From: Paenalkalicoccus suaedae
GTDB lineage: Bacteria > Bacillota > Bacilli > Bacillales > Salisediminibacteriaceae
Direction of reading: 5' to 3'
DNA length: 64,000 nucleotides
Assembly (NCBI RefSeq): GCF_006965545.2
Contig: NZ_CP041372.2
Span: 3,720,001-3,784,000, forward strand
In this document: piece after piece, positions 27,923-35,730 of the stretch
How the letters are laid out: each line of letters opens with the position of its first letter
How positions within the stretch are numbered: position 1 is the first letter of the stretch
Made by a program: the position numbers and the translations under genes
The notes under the pieces: model-generated
What the model was told of the DNA's origin: nothing
Seen by the model: the letters and a program-made list of their open reading frames with translations, nothing else
Database searches by the model: none

Positions 27923-28687
27923 TTAGTTTTCGTTTTCTGTCATGTCTTGATCAAACCACTCAAGGATGAGCTCATCTAGCTCACCACTATCACGCATCTC
28001 TTGAATCACGCGGTTGAAGTCTTCCACAAGCTCGCTACCTTTTTCAAAAGCAATTGCATTTCCGTCTTCTTCTGATTGGTTAGGTAACTCAAAACCTGTA
28101 AGGCCTTCTGTTGCTTCTATATAGTTAGTTGCAACCGTGTCTGCAATAATGGCTGCATCAAAGCGCCCTGTGTTAATTTCCTGCACAAGCTCTGGGATTC
28201 GGTTACGCGACTCAATCGTCACATCCGGTACTGTCTCGCCAATCTCGTCCGCTTGCCCTTCTTGGATAGATCCAAGCTGCACACCTAGCGTCTTCCCTTC
28301 AAGATCCTCAATCGTTTGGATATCACTATCTGCAGCTGTTACGATCATGTGACCACCGAAGAAGTAAATATCGGAGAAGTCTGCATTCTCACGGCGTTCT
28401 TCAGTTGGTCTCATACCTGCCTGCACAAAATCAATTCGCCCTGACTGTAGCGCTGGAATAAGTCCGTTAAAGTCCATATCAACAATCTCTAATTCATAGC
28501 CGAGCTCTTCCGTAATCGCTTTGGCTAGATCTACGTCAAATCCGATGATTTCATCGCTATTCTCTGTATCTACGTATTCAAATGGTGGGTAATCTGCCGA
28601 TGTTCCCATTGTTAATGTGTTGTCGTCGCTCCCACAAGCTGCAAGTAATGCTGTCGCTCCAATGATAAATCCTACTTTTTTCTTCAT
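27923..28687 (-). CDS. Polar amino acid ABC transporter substrate-binding lipoprotein
   Basis: About 254 residues from ATG 28687, which follows GGGGGAG; a TTG at 28702 precedes that site and is rejected. Lipobox LAAC gives Cys18. The type-3 binding-protein fold is marked by TMGTSADYPPFEYVD, IIGFDVDLAKAI and GLIPALQSGRIDFVQAGMRPTEER. The pocket residues (acidic and Arg) suit a basic or polar amino acid, with arginine, cystine or glutamine all possible. Upstream, TGAATAAAGATTAA resembles an ARG box at about 12 of 14 positions, a weak hint of arginine control. Confidence 0.92.
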   Translation of the reverse strand: MKKKVGFIIGATALLAACGSDDNTLTMGTSADYPPFEYVDTENSDEIIGFDVDLAKAITEELGYELEIVDMDFNGLIPALQSGRIDFVQAGMRPTEERRENADFSDIYFFGGHMIVTAADSDIQTIEDLEGKTLGVQLGSIQEGQADEIGETVPDVTIESRNRIPELVQEINTGRFDAAIIADTVATNYIEATEGLTGFELPNQSEEDGNAIAFEKGSELVEDFNRVIQEMRDSGELDELILEWFDQDMTENEN

Positions 28688-29113
28688 GTCTGTCTCCCCC
28701 AAAGTTGTTTTGTATGTGAATGAGTATTTATTAATCTTTATTCATATTTATGATTCTATCATGTATTTTTATTAAATCAACCGCATAAATAATGTTTAAA
28801 TTTTCAGTTTTATTAATGATCACCTCTGGAAAATAAGGTTTTTTGCTAATTATGGATAATAGTCTATTCATTTTTTATACATTTATTAGGTTGTTTATTC
28901 GAGGGAGACCTATCTATAGAGGATGCAGTACGTTGAATAATACTATTTATTGTTTTCGTCTTACTTCTCGTAATTTGAGTGTTACTCCCTTCAAGTGCGA
29001 ATCCCAGCCTTTCAAGTCTTGCATATTCAATCATACACATTACTTCTATAGCATAATTTCCAATTTAAAGGATGTATGCTAAAATGGAGGCATCATAAAG
29101 GAGGCGGACCGTA
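28688..29113. other. Divergent AT-rich intergenic region
   Basis: The region holds promoters for the amino acid ABC operon (leftward) and the CXXC protein (rightward). An ARG-box-like word lies at about 28720-28745 on the minus strand. Three loosely similar 21-bp units start at 28961, 28982 and 29003 (TTACTTCTCG..., TTACTCCCTT..., CCCAGCCTTT...). The 79-codon frame at 28843 has no RBS and is not called. Confidence 0.35.
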
Positions 29114-29422
29114 ATGAGCTTAGAATTACCTACTTGTGAAGCGTGCAAGAAGCAACTCACGTATAAGCAGGCAATGAAGGCACAGCGATTTACATATGAG
29201 TACACTCACTGCCCTCACTGTAACGAAAAGCAATTTGTTAAGACGCGTAAATTTGGATATATCATTATTGCTCTTGTACCTGCTATGATTATTGGACCTA
29301 ATTTGTTTATTGATATAGCAATTGTTCCTTTTCTTATTTATCTTGTGATTGTAACGTCCACTTTTTTTGCCCTTCTGCCGTTTATGTCTAAATTCCGATC
29401 TACGTGGAACTCACATATTTAA
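29114..29422 (+). CDS. Small CXXC-20-CXXC membrane protein
   Basis: 102 residues. Two CXXC pairs lie 20 residues apart (CEACKKQ... CPHCNEKQ), the pattern of the TIGR04104 cxxc_20_cxxc family, and probably bind one zinc. Two membrane helices (about 48-68 and 72-92) follow. ATG 29114 has RBS AAAGGAGG. Function unknown. Monocistronic. Confidence 0.82.
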   Translation: MSLELPTCEACKKQLTYKQAMKAQRFTYEYTHCPHCNEKQFVKTRKFGYIIIALVPAMIIGPNLFIDIAIVPFLIYLVIVTSTFFALLPFMSKFRSTWNSHI

Positions 29423-29428
29423 TAAATA

Positions 29429-29483
29429 AAAAAGAGCACTGCATAAGTGAGCTGGTTCGGCTCCTCTTATGCAGTGCTTTTTA
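29429..29483. terminator. Bidirectional terminator between the CXXC protein and AgcS genes
   Basis: Perfect 13-bp arms (AGCACTGCATAAG and complement) with A-run on the left and T-run on the right. Confidence 0.9.
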
Positions 29484-29493
29484 CATTCAATCC

Positions 29494-30930
29494 TTATTTC
29501 TTCTTTTCATCCCAAGACTCAATGCCCTTAAGTCCTTTAACACTATCTCGGTAGAAGGTTGGATCGAGCCCTTGCTTCATTTGGCCTTGATAATGCTTGA
29601 GTGCTTTTATGGCAATATGCCCGAGTAAGAGAACGGCAATTAAGTTGACGACTGCCATGGATCCCATGAAGAAGTCAGCTGCTTCCCAAATATTCTCTAG
29701 TTGCGCTGTTGCGCCAACAAAGATCATTCCGATGAAAGCTAAACGGAATAGAAGTAAGAAGATCTTGTTTTGCGAAATAAATTCGATGTTCGCTTGTCCA
29801 TAGTAATAGTTACCTAGTAGAGAGCTGAATGCGAAGAAGAAGATCGCAATAGCTACAATAGGCGTTGCCCAGTCACCAATGTGCGCGGATAGCGCGTTTT
29901 GCGTAAGCTGGATACCCTCCATGTCACCGTATGTGTGTACATCGGCAAGTAGGATAATAAACGCTGTCGCACTACAGATAATAATCGTATCTACAAGTAC
30001 CCCTAATGATTGTACAAATCCTTGCTTAACAGGGTGATCGACATAAGCTGTAGCTGCTGCGTTTGGCGCACTACCCATACCTGCTTCGTTAGAAAACAGG
30101 CCGCGTTGCACACCGTTTACGATGGCTGCACCAATACCACCTGCAACGACCTCCTGCACCCCGAATGCATTCGCAAAAATTAATCCGAATACTTGCGGTA
30201 CAGCTGTAATATTCATAATCATAATGATTAACGCAGTGATCACATACACGATTGCAAAAATCGGTACAATGACTTCTGCCACTACTGCAATTCGACGAAT
30301 ACCACCGAAAATGATGATACCCATCGCTACTGCTAAAACAGTAGCTACAATCCAAGGCTCCACGCTATAGGCACCAGCGAATGCGTCGGCAATTGTGTTT
30401 GTTTGTAGTCCATTAAATAAGAGACCAAAACATAGAACTAAAAGGATCGCAAAAATAATACCCATCCAGCGTTGACCTAAGCCGCGTTCCATATAATAAG
30501 CAGGTCCGCCACGGAACCCGTCCTTATCCTTTACTTTATAAATTTGCGCTAGCGTACTCTCAATAAATCCAGTCGCTGCACCTATCAATGCCACGACCCA
30601 CATCCAAAAGATGGCACCAGGACCACCTACAGAGATAGCAATCGCCACACCTGCAAGGTTACCAGTTCCGACTCTTGCCGCTGTACTAATTGCGAAAGCC
30701 TGGAAAGGGCTTGTACCTTTTCCCTTTTTAAAGTCACTGCGGTCTGTTCCTTTAATAAGCTCCTTGACCATTGTAGGCAACATGCGAAACTGTACGAAAT
30801 TTGTACGAATCGTTAAGTATAATCCTAATCCTAAAAGAAATGCGATAAGTATGTATGTCCATAAAATTCCGTTCCCAGCAATAATAAAGTCACCGAGAAA
30901 TGTCCCTTCAGCAAACCACTGATCCACCAT
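29494..30930 (-). CDS. Alanine/glycine:cation symporter, AgcS family
   Basis: 478 residues, about 11 helices, taking up alanine or glycine with Na+ (or H+). Signature regions are GNLAGVAIAISVGGPGAIFWMWV and the conserved GLFSNEAGMGSAPNAAATA, the latter contributing to substrate binding. FRGGPAYYMERGLG is also typical. ATG 30930 follows GGGGGAG. Sodium coupling would suit an alkaliphile. Monocistronic, divergent from the flavin reductase gene. Confidence 0.95.
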   Translation of the reverse strand: MVDQWFAEGTFLGDFIIAGNGILWTYILIAFLLGLGLYLTIRTNFVQFRMLPTMVKELIKGTDRSDFKKGKGTSPFQAFAISTAARVGTGNLAGVAIAISVGGPGAIFWMWVVALIGAATGFIESTLAQIYKVKDKDGFRGGPAYYMERGLGQRWMGIIFAILLVLCFGLLFNGLQTNTIADAFAGAYSVEPWIVATVLAVAMGIIIFGGIRRIAVVAEVIVPIFAIVYVITALIIMIMNITAVPQVFGLIFANAFGVQEVVAGGIGAAIVNGVQRGLFSNEAGMGSAPNAAATAYVDHPVKQGFVQSLGVLVDTIIICSATAFIILLADVHTYGDMEGIQLTQNALSAHIGDWATPIVAIAIFFFAFSSLLGNYYYGQANIEFISQNKIFLLLFRLAFIGMIFVGATAQLENIWEAADFFMGSMAVVNLIAVLLLGHIAIKALKHYQGQMKQGLDPTFYRDSVKGLKGIESWDEKKK

Positions 30931-31059
30931 AATTACTCCCCCTACTTTTTATTTATTCACATTTTAATACCCTTTTTACTATGATTGGTAAACGCAATTA
31001 TTGTAACTTTTGCACAATTCATACGTTATTTTCGTACATACAAAAAGGAGTGAATGGCT

Positions 31060-31605
31060 ATGCGTACGTTAGTACTTTTAGGAAGCACAAGGAATGCGAG
31101 CAACTCTACACTACTTGCAGCTCGTCTCACACAAGGAGTTCCTCATACAACAGCACGACTAACCGATTATACCATTAATCCGATTGTTGACCAGCGTCAC
31201 GACGAGGGTGGCTTCACACCTGTAGACGACGACTTTAAGGAGCTCGCACGGCACATGATCAACCATGATAGGATAATATTTGCGACCCCCCTCTACTGGT
31301 ACGGGATGAGCGGTCCAATGAAGAATTTTGTCGATCGCTGGTCGCAGTATTTACGAGATACATCTATGCCCTTTAAAGCGTCATTGGCCGAAAAGGAGGC
31401 CTATGTCATTATCACTGGTGGCCCTCACTCAAAATCAAAAGGCCTGCCGTTAGTAACACAGTTCCACTACATTTGTGATTTTGTTGGCATGAAGCTAGTT
31501 GATTATGTCATCGGTCGAGGTGTAAGGCCTGGAGAAGTTACAAACGACTTGAATGCCCTTGCAACCATTGATAGATGGAATGATCATTTCAAAAAACAAC
31601 CATAA
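31060..31605 (+). CDS. NAD(P)H-dependent FMN reductase / flavodoxin-fold oxidoreductase
   Basis: About 181 residues. LLGSTRNASNSTLLAARL is the N-terminal FMN phosphate loop, and FATPLYWYGMSGPMKNFVDRW the flavin-ring motif common to NADPH-dependent FMN reductases and quinone reductases. ATG 31060 is at the best distance from AAGGAGTG. The ATG at 31054 is too close to it. Physiological substrate unknown. Confidence 0.87.
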   Translation: MRTLVLLGSTRNASNSTLLAARLTQGVPHTTARLTDYTINPIVDQRHDEGGFTPVDDDFKELARHMINHDRIIFATPLYWYGMSGPMKNFVDRWSQYLRDTSMPFKASLAEKEAYVIITGGPHSKSKGLPLVTQFHYICDFVGMKLVDYVIGRGVRPGEVTNDLNALATIDRWNDHFKKQP

Positions 31606-31645
31606 TAAAGCCCCATCTGCTTTTAATAGCGGATGGGGCTAAAAT
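31605..31645. terminator. Bidirectional terminator between flavin reductase and subtilisin genes
   Basis: Arms AGCCCCATCTGC and GCGGATGGGGCT with an 8-base loop, AT-rich on both sides. Confidence 0.85.
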
Positions 31646-31667
31646 AACTGCGGGGGACAGTTACGTG

Positions 31668-32783
31668 TTACCGGTTAATCGCATTTGCAGATTGGACGAG
31701 TCCAGATCCGTATTGGAAGGACGATCCAAGTGGCGTCGCTGTGCTATTTAACAGCTGACGTAATTGTACGTTAGATAGGTTAGGCTTTGCTTGCCAAACC
31801 TGTGCTGCTACACCTGCTACGTGAGGAGCGGCCATCGACGTTCCATTAAGAGAACCATAGCGGTTACCTGGAAGCGTACTTAGTACGCCTACCCCTGGAG
31901 CAGAAATTTCTACTGTTGGACCTGTGCTTGAGAAGCTTCCACGACGGTTATTTTGATCCGTCGCCGCTACTGCCATAGCGGAGCTATATCTAGCAGGGAA
32001 GTTAACAGTATCTGTATTACCTGCCGCATTACCACTGTTACCAGCAGCTGCAACGACTAAAATACCTCGTTGATAAGCCAAATCTGTATAAGCCTGAAGG
32101 ATAGAGGATCCTTGTGAACTACCTAAACTCATGTTGATGACATTCATGTTATTATTAACAGACCATTCAATGCCCTGCGCAATTCCTGCAAGAGAGCCTG
32201 AACCGTTGTTATTCAATACTTTTACAGCGTATAACGATGCATTCGGAGCAACTCCGATGACACCTACACCGTTACGAGCAGCTGCTACAGTACCAGCAAC
32301 GTGAGTCCCATGACCATCTCCATCAAAGTAAGGATCACGGTTTGCTACATCAGTAAATACAGAGTATCCTCCGCGTACATTAGCCTGTAGGTCTGGATGG
32401 CTGCGATCAATTCCTGTATCTAATACTGCTACACGGATTCCATTTCCATTAAAACCAGCGTTTTGCGCTGTTACACCTTGTACACGAGTAACTCCGTAAG
32501 GTACTTGACCTAGCTTTTGAACCTCAGCATTGTCCTCTAGTGCTTTAACCTGCGGATGACCTAATAATGCATCTGCTTGATCATCCGTAAGCTCTAGCTG
32601 ATAGACAGGAAGCAAGTCAAATTCATGGATAACCTGATCCTCTTCAATGCCGAACGCATTAAGTAACCCGTTCGCTGCGTTACCTTTAAACTGAACAATA
32701 TATTCATCATATTCTTCAGCTGCTCCTACGTATGTAGGAAGCATAAAAAATGCTACAATAAGTAATGCGAGTAATCTTTTCAC
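31668..32783 (-). CDS. Secreted subtilisin-family serine protease
   Basis: 371-residue pre-pro-enzyme. The signal peptide spans about residues 1-21 (cleavage after VGA-A). Inhibitor_I9 propeptide covers about 25-90 (YIVQFKG...), and the mature domain begins near residue 93 (QVPYGVTRVQ). The catalytic triad is Asp122 (VAVLDTGID), His158 (GHGTHVAG) and Ser316 (GTSMAAPHVAG), with oxyanion Asn249. The mature length of about 278 and the sequence around the active site resemble alkaline subtilisins of alkaliphilic bacilli. The start is GTG 32783 with RBS AAAGGAGAGGA. It lies 35 bp after the peptide gene in the same direction, so the two are probably co-transcribed and controlled by the divergent regulator. 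Confidence 0.95.
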   Translation of the reverse strand: MKRLLALLIVAFFMLPTYVGAAEEYDEYIVQFKGNAANGLLNAFGIEEDQVIHEFDLLPVYQLELTDDQADALLGHPQVKALEDNAEVQKLGQVPYGVTRVQGVTAQNAGFNGNGIRVAVLDTGIDRSHPDLQANVRGGYSVFTDVANRDPYFDGDGHGTHVAGTVAAARNGVGVIGVAPNASLYAVKVLNNNGSGSLAGIAQGIEWSVNNNMNVINMSLGSSQGSSILQAYTDLAYQRGILVVAAAGNSGNAAGNTDTVNFPARYSSAMAVAATDQNNRRGSFSSTGPTVEISAPGVGVLSTLPGNRYGSLNGTSMAAPHVAGVAAQVWQAKPNLSNVQLRQLLNSTATPLGSSFQYGSGLVQSANAINR

Positions 32784-32818
32784 GAATTGATCCTCTCCTT
32801 TGGCTTTTAAATTACGGC

Positions 32819-32947
32819 TTATGCTTCATAAGGTAAGTCATTCGGTGTTACGATGAAGTCAACAAACGCCTGTGGCTCAGCTGCACCAGCAGCTGTAGCA
32901 ACTGTAAGTAAAGTAGCAACGACAGCAAAGATAACTAGCTTTTTCAT
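32819..32947 (-). CDS. Secreted PapR-like signalling prepeptide (42 aa)
   Basis: A 42-codon gene. ATG 32947 is preceded by a near-perfect AAAGGAGGT at 9 bp. The product has MKKL, a hydrophobic stretch and two AXA cleavage sites (A17-T-A19, A20-G-A22), leaving about 19-23 residues ending TPNDLPYEA. The last seven residues NDLPYEA resemble the PapR pheromone core ADLPFEF of the Bacillus cereus group (established peptide; similarity judged by eye). It is divergent from the PlcR-like regulator gene and directly upstream of the subtilisin gene. In B. cereus, papR instead follows plcR. Export by Sec, trimming outside and re-import are inferred. Confidence 0.72.
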   Translation of the reverse strand: MKKLVIFAVVATLLTVATAAGAAEPQAFVDFIVTPNDLPYEA

Positions 32948-32975
32948 ACGATTACCTCCTTTCCGTCTTAGATTC

Positions 32976-32996
32976 ATTTATCATAGGTTGATAAAT
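32976..32996. promoter_or_regulatory. Perfect palindrome between prepeptide and PlcR-like genes
   Basis: Arms ATTTATCA (32976-32983) and TGATAAAT (32989-32996) are separated by TAGGT. The palindrome lies 28 bp before the peptide start and 33 bp before the regulator start. On the plus strand it is just upstream of a -10-like TATAAA (33005-33010). On the minus strand TTGTCA (about 33029-33024) and TATCCT could form a peptide promoter. It does not match the known PlcR box TATGNANNNNTNCATA, so this regulator would have its own site. Confidence 0.55.
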
Positions 32997-33029
32997 TAGC
33001 AGGATATAAACTTACTAGGGTGATGACAA

Positions 33030-33920
33030 ATGGATAAACTGACATTTGGTGCTACAATTGAACGTATACGTAAAGAACGTTTCATGTCGCAAAAGCAGCT
33101 TGCCGCTGGAATCTGTACACAAGCAGCAATATCCCGTATTGAAAAAGGGTTAGTCTATCCTAAAATTGATACGCTCTACTTAATTGCCACGAAGCTTGAT
33201 GTACCGATCGACTACTTTATCGACGTGCTAACAAACACACATCGTGCCGAACGTAACGCGTTCATTTCTATGATGGAAGATCTTTTAGCAGAGCAAAAGT
33301 TTGAAAAGATTTATCCAATCGTAGAAGAGCATCTTGAGAACGACGATGGCAATGACTATTGGCTCGCGGAGTTTATGCGCTGGCTCTATCATTTAAGCTC
33401 TTTTCATACAGAACGCACGACTCTTGAAGAGGCTGTGCTCCGTCTAAAGAAGCTACTAGATAAAAATGAGAACAACGCTGAGATGCAAGGCCAATTGTAC
33501 AAACGAATTAATAATTCGATTGCGTATTTACTTGCAACGAATGGGCAGTACGATACGAGCCTATACTATTTTGAGAAAGTACTTAAGAAGAAAGAAGAGC
33601 TCGAACATGTGAAGCCCACTTTACAAGCAGATATCTTCCGCATTCGTGTCATGTACAACAAAGCCAAGACACTTTTTGACATGGGCTCGTTTGAAGAATC
33701 TCTCAAAACCATTGAAGAAGGCATTGAAGAATCTCTAAACAGAGAGAACATGTCCTTACTAGGTCAGTTTTATTACTACAAAGGTCAATGCTACGAGCAA
33801 CTCAACTATAAAGAGGATGAGATCCGTGAGTGCTATCAAAAAGCTCTTTTCTTTTTCGAAACATTAGATAAAAAGCTCTATAGCAGATTGATCTGGCAAC
33901 ATAAAAAACAGTACCTGTAA
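33030..33920 (+). CDS. PlcR-like HTH/TPR quorum-sensing regulator (RRNPP family)
   Basis: 296 residues. The N-terminal XRE helix-turn-helix spans about 7-62 (ERIRKERFMSQKQLAAGICT, then QAAISRIEKGLVYPKIDTL). Helical TPR-like repeats follow from about 75 to the end. The C-terminal stretch MSLLGQFYYYKGQCYEQLNY with KALFFFETL closely matches the corresponding part of PlcR as I remember it (ALIGQLYYQRGECLRKLEY, KKASFFFDIL). Length is also close to PlcR (285). Proteins of this family bind a short re-imported peptide in the TPR groove and then DNA. ATG 33030 has AGGGTGA. The divergent secreted peptide gene is its probable partner. Confidence 0.88.
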   Translation: MDKLTFGATIERIRKERFMSQKQLAAGICTQAAISRIEKGLVYPKIDTLYLIATKLDVPIDYFIDVLTNTHRAERNAFISMMEDLLAEQKFEKIYPIVEEHLENDDGNDYWLAEFMRWLYHLSSFHTERTTLEEAVLRLKKLLDKNENNAEMQGQLYKRINNSIAYLLATNGQYDTSLYYFEKVLKKKEELEHVKPTLQADIFRIRVMYNKAKTLFDMGSFEESLKTIEEGIEESLNRENMSLLGQFYYYKGQCYEQLNYKEDEIRECYQKALFFFETLDKKLYSRLIWQHKKQYL

Positions 33921-34001
33921 GCAAATAATTGAATTTTTCAAACTATTTGATAGTTATACTACTCTCTCAAACAATTTTTCACAATAGCAATTCCAAACTT
34001 A

Positions 34002-34051
34002 AATATAACTGAAGTTATATTAAATGGAATTATATGTATCCAACATGCATA
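34002..34051. promoter_or_regulatory. Palindrome and PlcR-box-like half-sites upstream of the small lipoprotein gene
   Basis: Arms AATATAACT (34002-34010) and AGTTATATT (34013-34021) are separated by GA. Just downstream, TATGTA (34033-34038) and TGCATA (34046-34051) match both halves of the PlcR box, but with 7 instead of 4 intervening bases. Either could be the operator of the next gene, but this is sequence only. Confidence 0.35.
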
Positions 34052-34114
34052 CATCGCTATTTATCGACTAATTTTGAGTATTTACACCTATTTTTTTATA
34101 GAAAGCAGGCCTAG

Positions 34115-34525
34115 ATGATCATGCGTTATTTCTTTTTATTTTCGATGCTTTTGCTGTTGACAGCATGTGCCGACATCAGCACAGCAACTTATTATGATGA
34201 ATCCGAGCAGTGGTCCGTGATCATGGATCGCTCCACGTTACCTAGCCCACTTCGAAGCGAAGCAGCGATTACCTTCACGTATTTAGGTGATGAGGAACCT
34301 ATTTCTGGGATCACGGCAACATACGATTCCGAGGCAGCTTTTTACGAGCCATTGACACACGACATCGGGGAGATCCCAGACGGAAATGCCGTGCGCCAAA
34401 CGATGAACTACGATGAAGTAACACAGGTATACGAGGAAGGCGAAACGCTTATGGTGCTCCTCCAATGGCAAGTAAATGGTGAGACACGGTCCGAAGATTT
34501 TGAGCTCATGTATATCGACGATTAA
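34115..34525 (+). CDS. Small lipoprotein of unknown function
   Basis: 136 residues. Signal peptide MIMRYFFLFSMLLLLTAC with lipidated Cys18, then an acidic beta-rich domain (FTYLGDEEPISGITATYDS... MVLLQWQVNGETRSEDFELMY). The fold recalls YtkA/immunoglobulin-like extracellular domains, but I do not recognise the family. ATG 34115 is about 6 bp from a weak GCAGG, and an ATG two codons on is possible. It is in the same direction as the PlcR-like regulator, about 195 bp downstream, behind possible operators. Confidence 0.75.
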   Translation: MIMRYFFLFSMLLLLTACADISTATYYDESEQWSVIMDRSTLPSPLRSEAAITFTYLGDEEPISGITATYDSEAAFYEPLTHDIGEIPDGNAVRQTMNYDEVTQVYEEGETLMVLLQWQVNGETRSEDFELMYIDD

Positions 34526-34533
34526 CGTTGCAT

Positions 34534-34567
34534 AGAAAAAAACCGCTGAAACCAGCGGTTTTTTTCT
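34534..34567. terminator. Bidirectional terminator between two convergent lipoprotein genes
   Basis: Arms AACCGCTG and CAGCGGTT with a 4-base loop, flanked by A7 and T7. Confidence 0.93.
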
Positions 34568-34570
34568 TAC

Positions 34571-35467
34571 TTATTCTTCTCCATCAGGATTTAATCTGCT
34601 TGCAATATCCTCATAAGACCCTTCCGTTACCTCCATGCCTTCTGGAGCCATGAAGAGACTCTCGTCAAACTCCGGATTAACTTCAAATTCTAACACTTCG
34701 CGCGTTGTTGTCGCGCTACCTGCACCAGCATCGCCTTCACCAGTTAAGACTAAGTTTCCTTCTGAGCGCACCTCCATATAAGTTTCTTGATCAAACCACA
34801 AGGAGAGTGTTTGCCCTTCTAATTCAATGTCAATGTGATGCGTATTAAATCCATTGACCTCTTCCTCTCCCACATAGGTTAGCCCGGCATCCACCATATA
34901 AGAATCATAACGCTCGCCGTATGAGTTAAACCAAGCTATATCCTCTGCAGCAGTATTCTCTGCGGCTTCATAGCGGATCGCCTCTTCATCTCCCTCGGTA
35001 TAAAAAATATGGTAGGCAGGATCACTTTCATCCGTAAACATGATGTTTAAAGGGATGTCTGCTCCATCTTCAGTGCTTGTCATTGACTCTTCTCGCACAT
35101 ACGTAATGTCGCCCTCCACAAAGATCCATTCCATTTGATCTGTCGTCGTCATCTCTTCGCCTACCATCGATTCAGAAACGGAGTCTACGTATACGCTAGT
35201 TAAGCCTTCGTGGAATGAAATAGCTTGCTCTAATACGTCCACTGCTTCTTCATCCTGCGGTAAAGCTCCACCAACGTCGGGATCATTCGCATCGTTCTCT
35301 TGCTCCATATTCTCTTCATTGTTTTGATCAGGCTCATTCGCAGGCTCGTTATTCTCTACTTGAGCATTATTTACCGGCGCTTCCTCTCCATTGTTATCAT
35401 TCGAACCGCAGGCTGCGAGTAGTGCAACTGCCGTCATTGCTGAAAATGCTATGTTTGTTTTTTTCAT
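34571..35467 (-). CDS. LolA-like / DUF-type acidic lipoprotein
   Basis: About 298 residues from ATG 35467, preceded by AGGGGTG; a GTG at 35476 is rejected. Lipobox LAAC, Cys20, then a ~45-residue low-complexity linker rich in Asn, Glu and Asp. The folded part carries MEWIFVEGDITYVREES, a HIDIELEGQTLSLWFDQETYMEVRSE strand pair and a C-terminal FEVNPEFDESLF. This arrangement is that of the Bacillus DUF6612/LolA-like extracytoplasmic lipoproteins. No direct functional evidence. It is very acidic, as expected for a surface protein in an alkaliphile or halotolerant cell. Confidence 0.78.
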   Translation of the reverse strand: MKKTNIAFSAMTAVALLAACGSNDNNGEEAPVNNAQVENNEPANEPDQNNEENMEQENDANDPDVGGALPQDEEAVDVLEQAISFHEGLTSVYVDSVSESMVGEEMTTTDQMEWIFVEGDITYVREESMTSTEDGADIPLNIMFTDESDPAYHIFYTEGDEEAIRYEAAENTAAEDIAWFNSYGERYDSYMVDAGLTYVGEEEVNGFNTHHIDIELEGQTLSLWFDQETYMEVRSEGNLVLTGEGDAGAGSATTTREVLEFEVNPEFDESLFMAPEGMEVTEGSYEDIASRLNPDGEE

Positions 35468-35730
35468 GTTTGACACCCCTACTACTTATCTAAGATTTAT
35501 TTTCTTCATATGTGTCGTATTTCCGTTATAACGAATCTAAAAACGTGTTTTTTGTCATAGGGTGACGAAAAAGGTAGTAGCCTCCGTTTGTGTACTATAA
35601 CAACAAGGGCATAAAACTATTTAATTTTTGGGAATACTTAGCATAATTGTTGCATTTTCACCCGTTTTTCTATACGCTAAAAGGGTAATTTAGAAGATTT
35701 TGCAAAATAATCGATAAGAAGGGAGAAATT

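Noticed and set aside
28843-29082. 79-codon plus-strand frame
   Set aside because: No RBS and AT-driven composition; the real gene begins at 29114.
32784-32818. Separate promoter for subtilisin between it and the peptide gene
   Set aside because: Only 35 bp, mostly the RBS; no -35/-10 pair, so co-transcription with the peptide gene is more likely.
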